Shown: positions 42,784 to 51,227 of the stretch, piece after piece | Layout: each line of letters opens with the position of its first letter | Position numbering within the stretch: the first letter of the stretch is position 1 | Source of the DNA: Olivibacter jilunii | GTDB taxonomy: Bacteria > Bacteroidota > Bacteroidia > Sphingobacteriales > Sphingobacteriaceae | NCBI RefSeq assembly: GCF_900607235.1 | Contig: NZ_LR027851.1 | Location: forward strand, 372,001 to 436,000 | DNA: 64,000 bases | Direction: 5' to 3' | The notes under the pieces: model-generated | Database searches by the model: none | Told to the model about the DNA's origin: nothing | What the model saw: the letters and a program-made list of their open reading frames with translations, nothing else | Made by a program: the position numbers and the translations under genes

Positions 42784-44994
42784 TTACACGGATGCAAGGC
42801 TGAAAGGCAGCCGCCTAATTCTCTTCCCACTCAAGTCGTACACGGCATTAGCCAGCGCGGGAGCGAAAGGTGGTAGTCCCGGTTCTCCCACGCCGCCCGC
42901 ATCCTCGGCATTGTCGATGATGTGTACCTCAACCGGCGGCATATCCGCAATGCGGGGCATATTATAGTCGTAGAAATTTTTCTGGTCAACCAGTCCGTCG
43001 GTAAAAGTGACTTCATGCAAAGCTGCAGCACCTAGCCCCATGGCAACGCTGCCTTCAACCTGAGCGTGGATAATATCGGGGTTTACATACCAGCCACAAT
43101 CGATTACGGCCCATACTTTATCTATTTTAATTCCTCCCTCCGGAATGCGAGAAACTTTTACTACCTGGCCTACCGTTGAATTAAAACATTCTGTAATCGC
43201 CACGCCATACCCTTTGTTAGTACCCCGCGATTTCCATCCGGAAACCGCTTCCAGTTTATCGATTAGTTTATGAACGCGTTCATCCGGCAAATGCTGTCGA
43301 CGAAACTCAAGCGGATCGGTACCGGCGGCAACTGCTAACTCGTCAATAAAGCTTTCGTAAGCAAATCCATTGGTGGATGCGTATACCGAACGCCACCATA
43401 GAACCGGTATGGGAAGCTCAAAGGTGACATCAGCGATGCTAAGATGCGGGATCGACTGTGTATAGGGCTTAAGGAAACCCTCACTGGCGCTTCCGTTAGG
43501 CTTTGACCGGTCGTTACTACTGAAATGGCCAATATTTTGTCCACAGAGACGGACTTTCATCGCCTCAATTTTACCTGCCTTTACAACCCCTTCACATCGA
43601 TAGGATATGCCGGGGCGATAGGGGCCCTGGGTTGCATCATCTTCGCGGGTCCAGACAACCTGTACGGGTTTTCCGAGTTCTTTTGATATCGCGGCAGCCT
43701 CAAAAGGGTAGTCCATAAAGGCTTTACGTCCGAAGCCTCCGCCTAGAAAAGTCATATTGACCTTCACGTTTTGCCATGGAATACTGAACTCTTGGGCAAT
43801 CGCGTCCTGAACCATTTCGGGGGCTTGTATCGGCCCCCAAATTTCTACCGTATCGCCTTTCCAATGAGCGATACAGTTCACCGGCTCCATCGCGTAGTGC
43901 GATTGGTAAGGTGTTTCGTATAACACGTCTAACTTGGCGTCGGTGCTGGCGGCGGTAATGACTTCCGATGGATTGCCTTGCGTTTGAAAGATCAAGCCTT
44001 CTTGACCGGAAAGTAGTTCTTTTTGTCGCCTATAGATTTCAGGGGTGCTTATATGTTCAAAATTGCTATCATCCCATTCAACTTTTAAGGCCTTTTTGCC
44101 TTGCATTGCCGCCCAAGTTGAATCGGCTACGACAGCGACCCCTTCGCGCCAGGTGTTAAAAACTTTCATCCTTACTTTGAAGACCTTCGTTACCCCTTTT
44201 ACTTTCATCGTGTCCGAATCGTCGAAAGATCGGACAGTGCCGCGCATGCGGGGATTGCGCTCCACCGTAGCGAACAACATATCGGGAATACGCTTATCAA
44301 GTCCGAAAACGGCACTGCCATTGGTCTTTAATGGTGTATCGATCCGACGGCTCGCTTTCCGTATCAGCTTGTATTCGGAAACGGGCTTTAACGGAACTTC
44401 CTTAGGCGGCTGAAGTTTTGATGCAGCAACAACCAATTGCCCATAATGGAGCTTCTTTCCGGAAGGCTTATGGATAACGTGACCGGATGCTGCGTAACAG
44501 GTCGATACATCTACCTTCCATTGATTGGCGGCCGCCTGTACGAGCATCATGCGGGCAGTAGCGCTTAGCTTGAGCAGTTTTTTATAGCTTCCGCGAATAG
44601 TTGAACTGCCACCGGTAATCTGTCCTCCATATTCGTTCCGATTGCCCGGAGCAAAGGATACCTGAATATCTTTTAGATCTACTTCCAACTCTTCGGCGAT
44701 AATTTGAGGAACCGAATGATAGGAACCCTGGCCCATTTCGGCGCGGTGGTCAAACAAGGTTACTTGACCGTTTGTATCGATATGTATCCATGCATTTAAT
44801 GATACTAAAGGGGCTTCGTTATCCGCTGCTGTTTCTCCTGCAAGTATATTTACGATGTGGGCGCCAGCGGGAAAATAAAAGCCCAGCGCCAATGCTGCTG
44901 AACCCAGGCCAGCGGCTTTTAAAAAATTTTTCCGTGAAAGACGCGTGGCCTCTTCTTGTGAATATTGGCTATTTCGCTTAAGTGAATCCTTCAT
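42784..44994 (-). CDS. Molybdopterin-binding subunit, isoquinoline 1-oxidoreductase beta-like (xanthine dehydrogenase family)
   Basis: 736 aa. The N-terminus TRLSRKNFLKAAGLGSAALALG resembles a Tat signal with SRKNFLK instead of SRRxFLK, consistent with export of a folded Mo enzyme. The aldehyde oxidase/xanthine dehydrogenase Mo-binding domains are recognisable from GSSTIRGSYKK, MEPVNCIAHW, FLGGGFGRKAF and the C-terminal GVGEPGLPPFAP with active-site E704. Such enzymes hydroxylate N-heterocycles or oxidise aldehydes, passing electrons to a 2Fe-2S subunit. It is the last of three genes (2Fe-2S subunit, cytochrome, this). The substrate cannot be read. Confidence 0.92.
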   Translation of the reverse strand: MKDSLKRNSQYSQEEATRLSRKNFLKAAGLGSAALALGFYFPAGAHIVNILAGETAADNEAPLVSLNAWIHIDTNGQVTLFDHRAEMGQGSYHSVPQIIAEELEVDLKDIQVSFAPGNRNEYGGQITGGSSTIRGSYKKLLKLSATARMMLVQAAANQWKVDVSTCYAASGHVIHKPSGKKLHYGQLVVAASKLQPPKEVPLKPVSEYKLIRKASRRIDTPLKTNGSAVFGLDKRIPDMLFATVERNPRMRGTVRSFDDSDTMKVKGVTKVFKVRMKVFNTWREGVAVVADSTWAAMQGKKALKVEWDDSNFEHISTPEIYRRQKELLSGQEGLIFQTQGNPSEVITAASTDAKLDVLYETPYQSHYAMEPVNCIAHWKGDTVEIWGPIQAPEMVQDAIAQEFSIPWQNVKVNMTFLGGGFGRKAFMDYPFEAAAISKELGKPVQVVWTREDDATQGPYRPGISYRCEGVVKAGKIEAMKVRLCGQNIGHFSSNDRSKPNGSASEGFLKPYTQSIPHLSIADVTFELPIPVLWWRSVYASTNGFAYESFIDELAVAAGTDPLEFRRQHLPDERVHKLIDKLEAVSGWKSRGTNKGYGVAITECFNSTVGQVVKVSRIPEGGIKIDKVWAVIDCGWYVNPDIIHAQVEGSVAMGLGAAALHEVTFTDGLVDQKNFYDYNMPRIADMPPVEVHIIDNAEDAGGVGEPGLPPFAPALANAVYDLSGKRIRRLPFSLASV

Positions 44995-45022
44995 ATGTGC
45001 GATGCTTTCTTACCTTGTATTA

Positions 45023-45646
45023 TTAATTTGCGGGTGGCGCATAAGCTCCTGTTTCCAACCACTCAATCCAGGCCTTTTTGAATTCCGCATGGCTCAACGG
45101 TGGTTTGGTGCGCCCTTCTCCCATATTCCATCCGGCAAGTACCAAGTCGTCGTCAGCATGTTCAATCAGTTGTTGCTTGTTTTTATGGCCGTTTTGTTGA
45201 GGATCTAACAACTGCTTTGCAAGTTCATGGGCTGTTTTACCCTGAAAAACCATTTTCATGTCTGCCGGAGGAAGGTGCCAGTTGGGATTTCCGGGAGGCG
45301 TGTGCGGTCCAGGTGTATTTTCAGGTTGGTGGCAGTTTGCACACTTCATCGCGAAGAGACCTTTGCCATCTGCCCCTCTTTCTGGCAACATGGTATGCAA
45401 ATGGCTGTCGTCGCCTTGTAGGGGCACATCGCCGGCGGGATGGCAGTTTACACATCGGGGGCTCATCAGCACGGCATATACTTTGTTAAACGCTCTGACT
45501 GATCGAACACTGTCATCGGCCAACTTCCTTTTGCTAATCGGTCTACCGGTATCGCGTGCGTAAGTGTTCTCTGTACCGGTATAAAGAGAGAACCCGAGTG
45601 CAGCAATCATTACGGCGTAAATAATCAATTTGAGCTTTTTTGCCAT
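45023..45646 (-). CDS. Cytochrome c-type protein with two CxxCH motifs
   Basis: 207 aa with one N-terminal membrane anchor (about 6-22). Two haem-attachment motifs, CVNCHPAGD and CANCHQPENTPG, about 37 residues apart, suggest a dihaem cytochrome facing the periplasm. Conserved Met or His axial ligands may lie in HLHTMLP and PPADMKM. It sits between the 2Fe-2S and Mo subunit genes and so probably carries the electrons of the oxidoreductase to the respiratory chain. Confidence 0.85.
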   Translation of the reverse strand: MAKKLKLIIYAVMIAALGFSLYTGTENTYARDTGRPISKRKLADDSVRSVRAFNKVYAVLMSPRCVNCHPAGDVPLQGDDSHLHTMLPERGADGKGLFAMKCANCHQPENTPGPHTPPGNPNWHLPPADMKMVFQGKTAHELAKQLLDPQQNGHKNKQQLIEHADDDLVLAGWNMGEGRTKPPLSHAEFKKAWIEWLETGAYAPPAN

Positions 45647-45659
45647 AGGTCTTCCTTAA

Positions 45660-46130
45660 TTATCGTTCTGATGTTTTCTGCTGTAGTTCGGCGGCGAGAT
45701 GTATAGCTTTACGTATGCGCAGATACGTGCCACACCGGCATATATTGCCCGCCATGGCATTGTCGATATCTTCATCACTTGGATTGGGTTTTTCTCGCAG
45801 TAATACGGCGGCCGACATAATCTGGCCGGAGTGACAGTAACCGCATTGTGGTACGTCCACTGCGGCCCAGGCTTGCTGCAAAGGATGGTCGTTTTTTTCC
45901 GACAGACCCTCAATGGTAGTAACATGTTTACCCGCAACCCTGCTTAATTTAGTTATGCAGGATCGGACCGCCTCTCCATCAAGATGTACGACGCAGGCGC
46001 CACATTGTGCGACACCGCAGCCATATTTGGTGCCGGTGAGCCCGACGACATCCCGTAAGGCCCAAAGCAAGGGCATGTTGGGGTCCAGATCAAGCTGATA
46101 CGTTTTGTTGTTGACTGTAAATGAAATCAT
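45660..46130 (-). CDS. 2Fe-2S subunit, isoquinoline 1-oxidoreductase alpha-like
   Basis: 156 aa. The plant-type 2Fe-2S cluster cysteines are in [16 protein letters not shown] and RSC; the second cluster cysteines are in CGYCHSGQ and GNICRCGTY. This is the standard small subunit of the xanthine dehydrogenase family (CoxS/IorA). It is the first gene of the operon, 13 bases ahead of the cytochrome gene. Electrons pass Mo site, two 2Fe-2S centres, then probably the cytochrome. Confidence 0.92.
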   Translation of the reverse strand: MISFTVNNKTYQLDLDPNMPLLWALRDVVGLTGTKYGCGVAQCGACVVHLDGEAVRSCITKLSRVAGKHVTTIEGLSEKNDHPLQQAWAAVDVPQCGYCHSGQIMSAAVLLREKPNPSDEDIDNAMAGNICRCGTYLRIRKAIHLAAELQQKTSER

Positions 46131-46506
46131 TGGCTAAATTTGTCATCCTACTATCAAAGTTAATCTTATTACCGGATTTGGGCTAATGATTATCAAACAT
46201 TTTCTTAAGATATTCAAACAACTAGTTAAGTGGAGTAGTTGAGTGGTTAAGTAGTTGAAAGGTTTTTGAAACAGCGCGTTATCCGCTAAACTATGCATTA
46301 GATCAGTTGATTAGGGTGCTTAAGAACACTCCTTTCGTTAATGGTCACTTGACACAAATGTATGGATATGATATAAAGTCAATGTTAAATCCTGTTTGAT
46401 TTACTTATAATCTTCGCATAAAGAAATGTGAAGGAGCTAAGGGACTGACTTTAACTGAAAAAAAACGTACCCATGTAAAAAGAAAAAATCAGGTTAACTT
46501 TGCCTT
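46131..46506. other. Intergenic region between the oxidoreductase operon and the AraC gene
   Basis: 376 bases with no gene. A short TTRAGTNG octamer array lies at 46211-46258. The remainder is AT-rich and must hold the divergent promoters. TAACTTTG at 46495-46502 matches the -7 consensus but lies only four bases ahead of the AraC start codon, so if it is used the message would be almost leaderless. Confidence 0.5.
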
Positions 46507-47319
46507 ATGCTTTCTATCCGTACCATTGGCAACGAAGTACAAACTCAAGATAATGAGTTCTATCAAATTTTCCTGCTCCGCGATCCGATGGAGATGACGG
46601 TAGATTTTACGAACTATAAAACCGCTCCGTACTCTTTACTTTGCCTAAGCCCGTATCAACATTTGAGTTGGTTAAAAGGTCCGTTGACAACCGGTTTGCA
46701 ATTGCTGTTTCACGGAGATTTCTATTGTATTGAATACCATAAAAAAGAAGTGGCTTGCAACGGCCTGCTTTTTAATAACATCTATCTACAACCTCATGTT
46801 AACTTGGGAAAGGAAATATATCTTGAGATCGAGCAACTTGTTCGCAAAATGGAGAAGGAACTAAAGGTTGGCCTTGAATTTTCTGATGCGGTGGTCAAAG
46901 CCTACCTGCAATTGATCTTGGCTTTATCGAGTCAAGTGAAGAAGCATCAGATTAATCTACATGAAATTCCACAGCAGGAGGATATAGGTGAGGGGCGCAT
47001 TTTTCAGCAATTACTGGAAGCAAATTTTATGAGGGAAAAGTCTGTGAATTTTTATGCGCAACATTTTAACCTCAGTATAGATGCCTTTAGTAAAAAAATC
47101 AAGAAACATTTAGGTAAAGCGCCTTCTATTTTTATTCAAGATCGGATTATATTGGAATCGAAAAAGCTTTTACACCTGACGTATCAATCAATAAAAGAAA
47201 TCGCTGTACAACTAAATTTTGATGATGAACATTATTTCAGTCGTTACTTTAAAAAAAATGTGGGTATCTCTCCATCGGAATTTCGCTCGAAAGTGGGGAT
47301 TTCCATTGCGGCAAAATAG
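46507..47319 (+). CDS. AraC-family transcriptional regulator, probable partner of the DUF417 gene
   Basis: 270 aa. The N-terminal ~160 residues form a cupin-like domain (SPYQHLSWLKGPLTTGLQ…CIEYHKKEVACNG), the C-terminal ~100 an AraC helix-turn-helix (FYAQHFNLSIDAFSKKIKKH, IKEIAVQLNFDDEHYFSRYF). Cysteines occur in ACNG and CLSP. It lies 74 bases ahead of a DUF417 (RclC-like) gene, as RclR does in the E. coli reactive-chlorine system; functional equivalence is only a guess. Start ATG 46507. Confidence 0.88.
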   Translation: MLSIRTIGNEVQTQDNEFYQIFLLRDPMEMTVDFTNYKTAPYSLLCLSPYQHLSWLKGPLTTGLQLLFHGDFYCIEYHKKEVACNGLLFNNIYLQPHVNLGKEIYLEIEQLVRKMEKELKVGLEFSDAVVKAYLQLILALSSQVKKHQINLHEIPQQEDIGEGRIFQQLLEANFMREKSVNFYAQHFNLSIDAFSKKIKKHLGKAPSIFIQDRIILESKKLLHLTYQSIKEIAVQLNFDDEHYFSRYFKKNVGISPSEFRSKVGISIAAK

Positions 47320-47344
47320 TGTACCATAATGCCGTTTCTGTCCA

Positions 47345-47375
47345 TTTTATAAACCTAAGCGGCCCGCTACCTTTG
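47345..47375 (+). promoter_or_regulatory. Putative promoter of the DUF417 gene
   Basis: TACCTTTG (47368-47375) is a full match to the -7 consensus TAnnTTTG. TTTT at 47345-47348, 19 bases upstream, is one base from the -33 TTTG. This gives the DUF417 gene its own promoter, separate from that of the AraC gene. Confidence 0.45.
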
Positions 47376-47393
47376 TTCAATAGAAAATAAAAT

Positions 47394-47963
47394 ATGAAAC
47401 AGCTATTGAACGTTTTAGCAAATGGACAAGCGAGTTTTGTTCATCTTATGCGTATTGTCATTTTTATTGTAATGGCTTGGATAGGAGGATTGAAAGCCTT
47501 TCAATATGAGGCTGATGGAATTGTCCCTTTTGTTGCCAACAGTCCATTTATGAGCTTCTTTTACACAAAGAATGCACCGGAATACCAGCAGTATAAAAAC
47601 CCGGAAGGGAAGACAGTAGCTAAAAATGTGGCCTGGCATAAACAAAATGGGACCTACCTTTTTGCTTTCGGCTTGGGCACCGTCATCATTGTTATTGGAC
47701 TATTGACCTTAGCAGGGATATGGTCGGCACGAATAGGCCTGCTGGGCGGATTGTTAACTGCCGCCATGTCGATCGTAACCTTATCCTTCCTCATCACCAC
47801 ACCGGAGGTATATGTGCCAAATTTGGGAGGCGATTTTCCAACGCCCAATTACGGCTTTCCTTATCTCTCAGGCGCGGGCAGATTGGTTCTTAAGGATATT
47901 ATTATGATGGCAGGTGGGCTGTTAGTTGCATCAGATGCTGCCAAACGGATACAAGGGTGCTGA
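47394..47963 (+). CDS. DUF417 (YkgB/RclC-like) inner-membrane protein
   Basis: 189 aa with four membrane segments (about 17-34, 86-105, 110-130, 160-178). The DUF417 signature is seen in RIVIFIVMAWIGGLKAFQYEADGIVPFVANSPFMSF in part, and in the conserved ending SGAGRLVLKDIIMM. RclC in E. coli is a DUF417 protein linked to resistance to reactive chlorine. Here an AraC-type regulator is next to it. Only the family is certain. Confidence 0.85.
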   Translation: MKQLLNVLANGQASFVHLMRIVIFIVMAWIGGLKAFQYEADGIVPFVANSPFMSFFYTKNAPEYQQYKNPEGKTVAKNVAWHKQNGTYLFAFGLGTVIIVIGLLTLAGIWSARIGLLGGLLTAAMSIVTLSFLITTPEVYVPNLGGDFPTPNYGFPYLSGAGRLVLKDIIMMAGGLLVASDAAKRIQGC

Positions 47964-48091
47964 GAGCAATCGATTAGCAAAGAAAATAACCGCTCATCGT
48001 TCGTGGTCTTTAATGTCATTATAATGCAGGCTTGTTATTTTTATGGTGACTTCGAAAACAAGTTGCCAAACTTGTCCAATTCAATTAGTAG

Positions 48092-48122
48092 AACCCATCC
48101 CCTTCCCCGGGGTGGGTTTTTT
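48092..48122 (+). terminator. Intrinsic terminator after the DUF417 gene
   Basis: AACCCATCCCC and GGGGTGGGTT form a stem of about ten base pairs with a short loop, followed by a T-run to 48122. It lies between the convergent DUF417 and GNAT genes. Confidence 0.75.
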
Positions 48123-48160
48123 AATAAAAATTATTAAGCAATGACTGACATGGAAACGGC

Positions 48161-48682
48161 TTATTTCAGATTCTTTTTCATCATAATATCCGTTTGCTCA
48201 TCGGTGCCCATTTTGAAAATGTGCTTATCGAATGCAACGAATCCGTTCTTTTCATAAAATCGGATAGCTCGTGGATTTTCTTCCCAAACCCCGAGCCAGA
48301 TGTATACTTTGTTTAACGATTTTGCCACTTCGAGCGCCTTTTCATAAAGAAGCTGTCCGACCTTTTTTCCATGATGGCTACTTTTTACATAGATACGCTC
48401 AATTTCCAATGCTTCGTCGCCTTGTTCTTCGGTTTGCGCATGGCCCACATTAATTTTCAGATAACCTACCGCCTCTTCCCCGTCCCAGGCAATGAAGAAT
48501 AACGATTCTGCATTATTTAGTTCGGTTCTGATCTTTTCTTCACTGAAATTTGCCTCCAAATAGGTGCGCATGTCGGCTTCGGAATTACTGGCTGCAAAGG
48601 TTTCAAAGAAGGTTGTTCGGCCAAGGTCTTGAATAACTTTTAACTCGCCAAGCGACGCTTTACTAACTGCTATCGACTTCAT
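48161..48682 (-). CDS. GNAT-family N-acetyltransferase
   Basis: 173 aa from ATG 48682 (MKSIAVSKASLGELKVIQDL); the frame is open farther upstream but the added residues look non-family. The acetyl-CoA motif is IERIYVKSSHHGKKVGQLLYEKA and the C-terminal part WLGVWEENPRAIRFYEKNGF is typical of the RimI/diamine-acetyltransferase-like group. The substrate is unknown. The gene stands alone between two regulated units. Confidence 0.85.
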   Translation of the reverse strand: MKSIAVSKASLGELKVIQDLGRTTFFETFAASNSEADMRTYLEANFSEEKIRTELNNAESLFFIAWDGEEAVGYLKINVGHAQTEEQGDEALEIERIYVKSSHHGKKVGQLLYEKALEVAKSLNKVYIWLGVWEENPRAIRFYEKNGFVAFDKHIFKMGTDEQTDIMMKKNLK

Positions 48683-48833
48683 GATCATACGGTCTTTCAA
48701 AATAAAGATTTGAATAGCTCTTTTTTGCAAATATACCGGAATATCTAATTTCGAAAGACAGCGGCCGGCCAAAAGCAGTTAAACCCTTATAAATGGGGAT
48801 AAACGATAAGCATATTAGATCTGTAGGTAACCT

Positions 48834-50060
48834 TTATTCGGTTACCCAGCGATTGACCGTATTGTCTTGCGTTTCCAACACTATTTTATAAAAAGGGGAA
48901 GGGATATCTTTGATAGAAACAAGCGCATGTTTACCGGTTAATGGATACGTGCCCATGAGCCGATATTCATCTTCTTTGCCCGTTTTTTTATTATTGGTGG
49001 TGGATAGCCAGATCTTCACTTCGCCCTCCTGCTTCATGGGAGTCCAAAAAATGTCGAGGTGTTCTTTTAGGCGATGAACTTTTGGAAGCGCTATTGCTAC
49101 TTCGCCCATTAAAGAAATACCATCCAATTCGCGTGCGGCTATTGTCGGAACAGGAATCTCCATATATCGGGCAATGGTAGGTAGAATATCAACGACAGAA
49201 GGGTATAGCATTGCACTATAGGTGTTTTTAAGTGGCCTGTTGCTGAGAATCCATGCTGAGCGCTGGCGAAAGGACTGCCCCCCATGGCCTTTACCATCTT
49301 TTTCTGCTCTTCCGTGATCCGTAGTTACCAGGAGTAGCCAGTCTTCGTTGAATTTTTTTTCGCGTTCGTCTATAGCGGCCATAATTTGCCCAACCTCTTC
49401 ATCTACCTTTTGTATTGCCTCTGTGTATTCGGGGCTGTCGCCATACATGTGGCCCATATCGTCCGTGTGTTCGAGGTATACCCAGGAGAGGTCGGGTGCC
49501 CGCTCGGCAATCGATTCGGCAGCTTTAGCGCTAACTGCCTGATCAATTGCCAACATAAACCGGCGTTTCGCGTCATGTGGATATTTCACTGTGTCCAATT
49601 CCAACCCATCGAACGCTTCGTCCATCTTAATGTAATTCGTTTGTGCCAGGTTTTCGCCGATTAACTTCGTTCTGTTATCTTGCCAACTGGAAAAAACGGC
49701 AATTTTTTTCTTTGGAAAAGCATCTTTCAGTAAACGGAAAATCGTTGGATAGTTGTAATTGGGATCTTTGATATCATTATCCGGAACGTTGTGTTTGTTA
49801 TACCAAACGCCTGTTAGTACATTGTTATAGCCTACAGCAGAAATTGTTGGCGATTCACTATACGAGCCTGCTTCACCCCCTTGGTAAGCGCGAAGGTAGG
49901 CGCCTTTCGCCATCAACTTTTTCATATTTGGCACGTCTGTTCGCTCCAATGCATCGGCTGAAATGCCATCTGCAATTATGAAAACTACCTTTTTTTGTCG
50001 TTGTGCAATGACAGGGCCAAAGCACATACAGAATAGAACTAAAATACTAAGTTTTTTCAT
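48834..50060 (-). CDS. Alkaline phosphatase superfamily protein (type I phosphodiesterase/nucleotide pyrophosphatase-like), secreted
   Basis: 408 aa with signal peptide (1-19, GPVIA/Q). Metal ligands of the alkaline phosphatase fold are in IIADGISAD (D31), EHTDDMGHMYG, TTDHGRAEKD and GHGGQS; the likely nucleophile is T72 in SPTISAVGYNN. It ends in a ~110-residue beta-rich extension. The enzyme should hydrolyse phosphodiesters or phosphomonoesters outside the cytoplasm. It is divergent from a TetR gene that precedes a SusC/SusD pair, which suggests a phosphorylated or phosphodiester-linked nutrient. Confidence 0.88.
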   Translation of the reverse strand: MKKLSILVLFCMCFGPVIAQRQKKVVFIIADGISADALERTDVPNMKKLMAKGAYLRAYQGGEAGSYSESPTISAVGYNNVLTGVWYNKHNVPDNDIKDPNYNYPTIFRLLKDAFPKKKIAVFSSWQDNRTKLIGENLAQTNYIKMDEAFDGLELDTVKYPHDAKRRFMLAIDQAVSAKAAESIAERAPDLSWVYLEHTDDMGHMYGDSPEYTEAIQKVDEEVGQIMAAIDEREKKFNEDWLLLVTTDHGRAEKDGKGHGGQSFRQRSAWILSNRPLKNTYSAMLYPSVVDILPTIARYMEIPVPTIAARELDGISLMGEVAIALPKVHRLKEHLDIFWTPMKQEGEVKIWLSTTNNKKTGKEDEYRLMGTYPLTGKHALVSIKDIPSPFYKIVLETQDNTVNRWVTE

Positions 50061-50098
50061 CTATTTAAATTTGCTTTTTAGTGGTGATGAAGCTATCA

Positions 50099-50133
50099 GA
50101 TTTATTCATTCCCCTGTGTGGTTTGAATAAATC
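50099..50133. promoter_or_regulatory. Inverted repeat ahead of the phosphodiesterase gene
   Basis: Perfect 10-bp arms GATTTATTCA/TGAATAAATC with a 15-base spacer. Its position fits an operator or a structured leader of the gene starting at 50060. The half-site resembles, but is not equal to, the one before tetR. Confidence 0.4.
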
Positions 50134-50330
50134 ATGATGGTTTCATGTTTTAAATCTTTCGGCAAAAATCAAATATCCCGAATTATCCCCATAATCAGAA
50201 AGGATTGATTAACTTGGTTCTTTAATAGGGATGACATTGGGTTTTTCTTTTTGTCGTACTTACATTCATTGCGGTAAAATTCAGCTTGAGCAGTTAAGCC
50301 ATCATTAAGAAATCTTTATTTTATTAATTA

Positions 50331-50348
50331 ATTGAATGTTCATTCAAT
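50331..50348. promoter_or_regulatory. Putative TetR operator, site 1
   Basis: ATTGAATGTTCATTCAAT is a palindrome with perfect 8-bp arms around TT, 42 bases ahead of the tetR start, overlapping the probable -33 region (a -7-like TCTATTTG follows at 50358). An 18-bp partner with the same ends lies ahead of susC at 51131. Confidence 0.6.
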
Positions 50349-50390
50349 AATAACTCATCTATTTGTAACCGATTTCAGTACGATAAATAT

Positions 50391-50984
50391 ATGGGTAGAA
50401 AAAGTATAAAAGATATCAGGAAACAGGAGATTATCAAAGTCTTCTATAAAGTAGCAAAAAAAATTGGTTACGCCAATACTTCAATAGCAAAAGTGGCTAA
50501 AGTGATGAATATAAACCCCAGCCTTATCATCCATTATTTTGCTACTAAAGAGGATTTAAAGGAAGCGTTGATCGATTACTTATTGGAACGCTATCTGCTG
50601 ATTTTCAACATAGACAAGGAAAAAGATTATAGCCTGACAGACCTCTACGATATTATTGATCGACTCTTTTCAAAGAAATGGAACAAATTATTTGATGATA
50701 GTCTATTCTACGACTTTTATGCAGAGAGTTTCCGGAACAAACAAATTAGGCGTAAATACATTACCATTCTCGACTCGTTACGATCGATGCTTAGCACCAT
50801 ACTCGCTAAATTGAACGACCGGGAACAGCTGCGTCTAACGAACCCAGCGCATACGGCTGATCTGATTTTTATTTTTCTGGATGGCGCTTATTTTTATTTA
50901 TCGTTGGTAGAAGATAAGTCGATGGTCGAAAATAGACTCAATCAATACAAAGAGGAAGTTTATGATCTGTTAAAGTTAACCTAG
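50391..50984 (+). CDS. TetR-family regulator
   Basis: 197 aa. The N-terminal helix-turn-helix spans about residues 8-55 (IRKQEIIKVFYKVAKKIG … TSIAKVAKVMNINPSLIIHYFATKEDL), and the C-terminal ligand-binding part is all-helical. The gene has its own palindrome upstream, and the same palindrome lies ahead of the susC gene 243 bases downstream, so it very probably regulates itself and the SusC/D pair. The inducer is unknown. Confidence 0.9.
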   Translation: MGRKSIKDIRKQEIIKVFYKVAKKIGYANTSIAKVAKVMNINPSLIIHYFATKEDLKEALIDYLLERYLLIFNIDKEKDYSLTDLYDIIDRLFSKKWNKLFDDSLFYDFYAESFRNKQIRRKYITILDSLRSMLSTILAKLNDREQLRLTNPAHTADLIFIFLDGAYFYLSLVEDKSMVENRLNQYKEEVYDLLKLT

Positions 50985-51125
50985 CGTCTCCTACAAGCAT
51001 TCCTTCCTAATTTGCTATTCTGTCTGCATATTTCGGAAGCGGACTTGCGCATCTTTATTGATCGTAACAACGCCGCCATAAGGTTAGTGGCCTATGATAG
51101 TGACTGACAGTAAGTGTCTTTTCTT

Positions 51126-51153
51126 TTTTAATTGAATGAATGTTCAATTAAAA
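51126..51153. promoter_or_regulatory. Putative TetR operator, site 2, ahead of susC
   Basis: Perfect 11-bp arms TTTTAATTGAA/TTCAATTAAAA around six bases. The central 18 bases (51131-51148, ATTGAATGAATGTTCAAT) equal site 1 at 14 of 18 positions, with identical ends ATTGAATG and TTCAAT. It lies 75 bases ahead of the susC start; a weak -7-like CATCTTTG follows at about 51189-51196. Confidence 0.6.
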
Positions 51154-51227
51154 TAACGATATATTAATTCCTCCTTAACATCTGAAATTCATCTTTGTTG
51201 CCAGATCCCTAATCTTAAAAAATAGTT

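Larger units (their letters stand above)
50061..50390. other. Divergent regulatory region between phosphodiesterase and TetR genes
   Basis: 330 bases without a gene. It contains two inverted repeats: GATTTATTCA (50099-50108) with its complement at 50124-50133, 39 bases ahead of the phosphodiesterase start, and ATTGAATG-TT-CATTCAAT at 50331-50348 ahead of tetR. Both share the TTGAAT/ATTCA word. Confidence 0.6.

Noticed and set aside
45100-45489. 129-codon frame opposite the cytochrome gene
   Set aside because: Shadow; the minus frame has CxxCH motifs and a membrane anchor.
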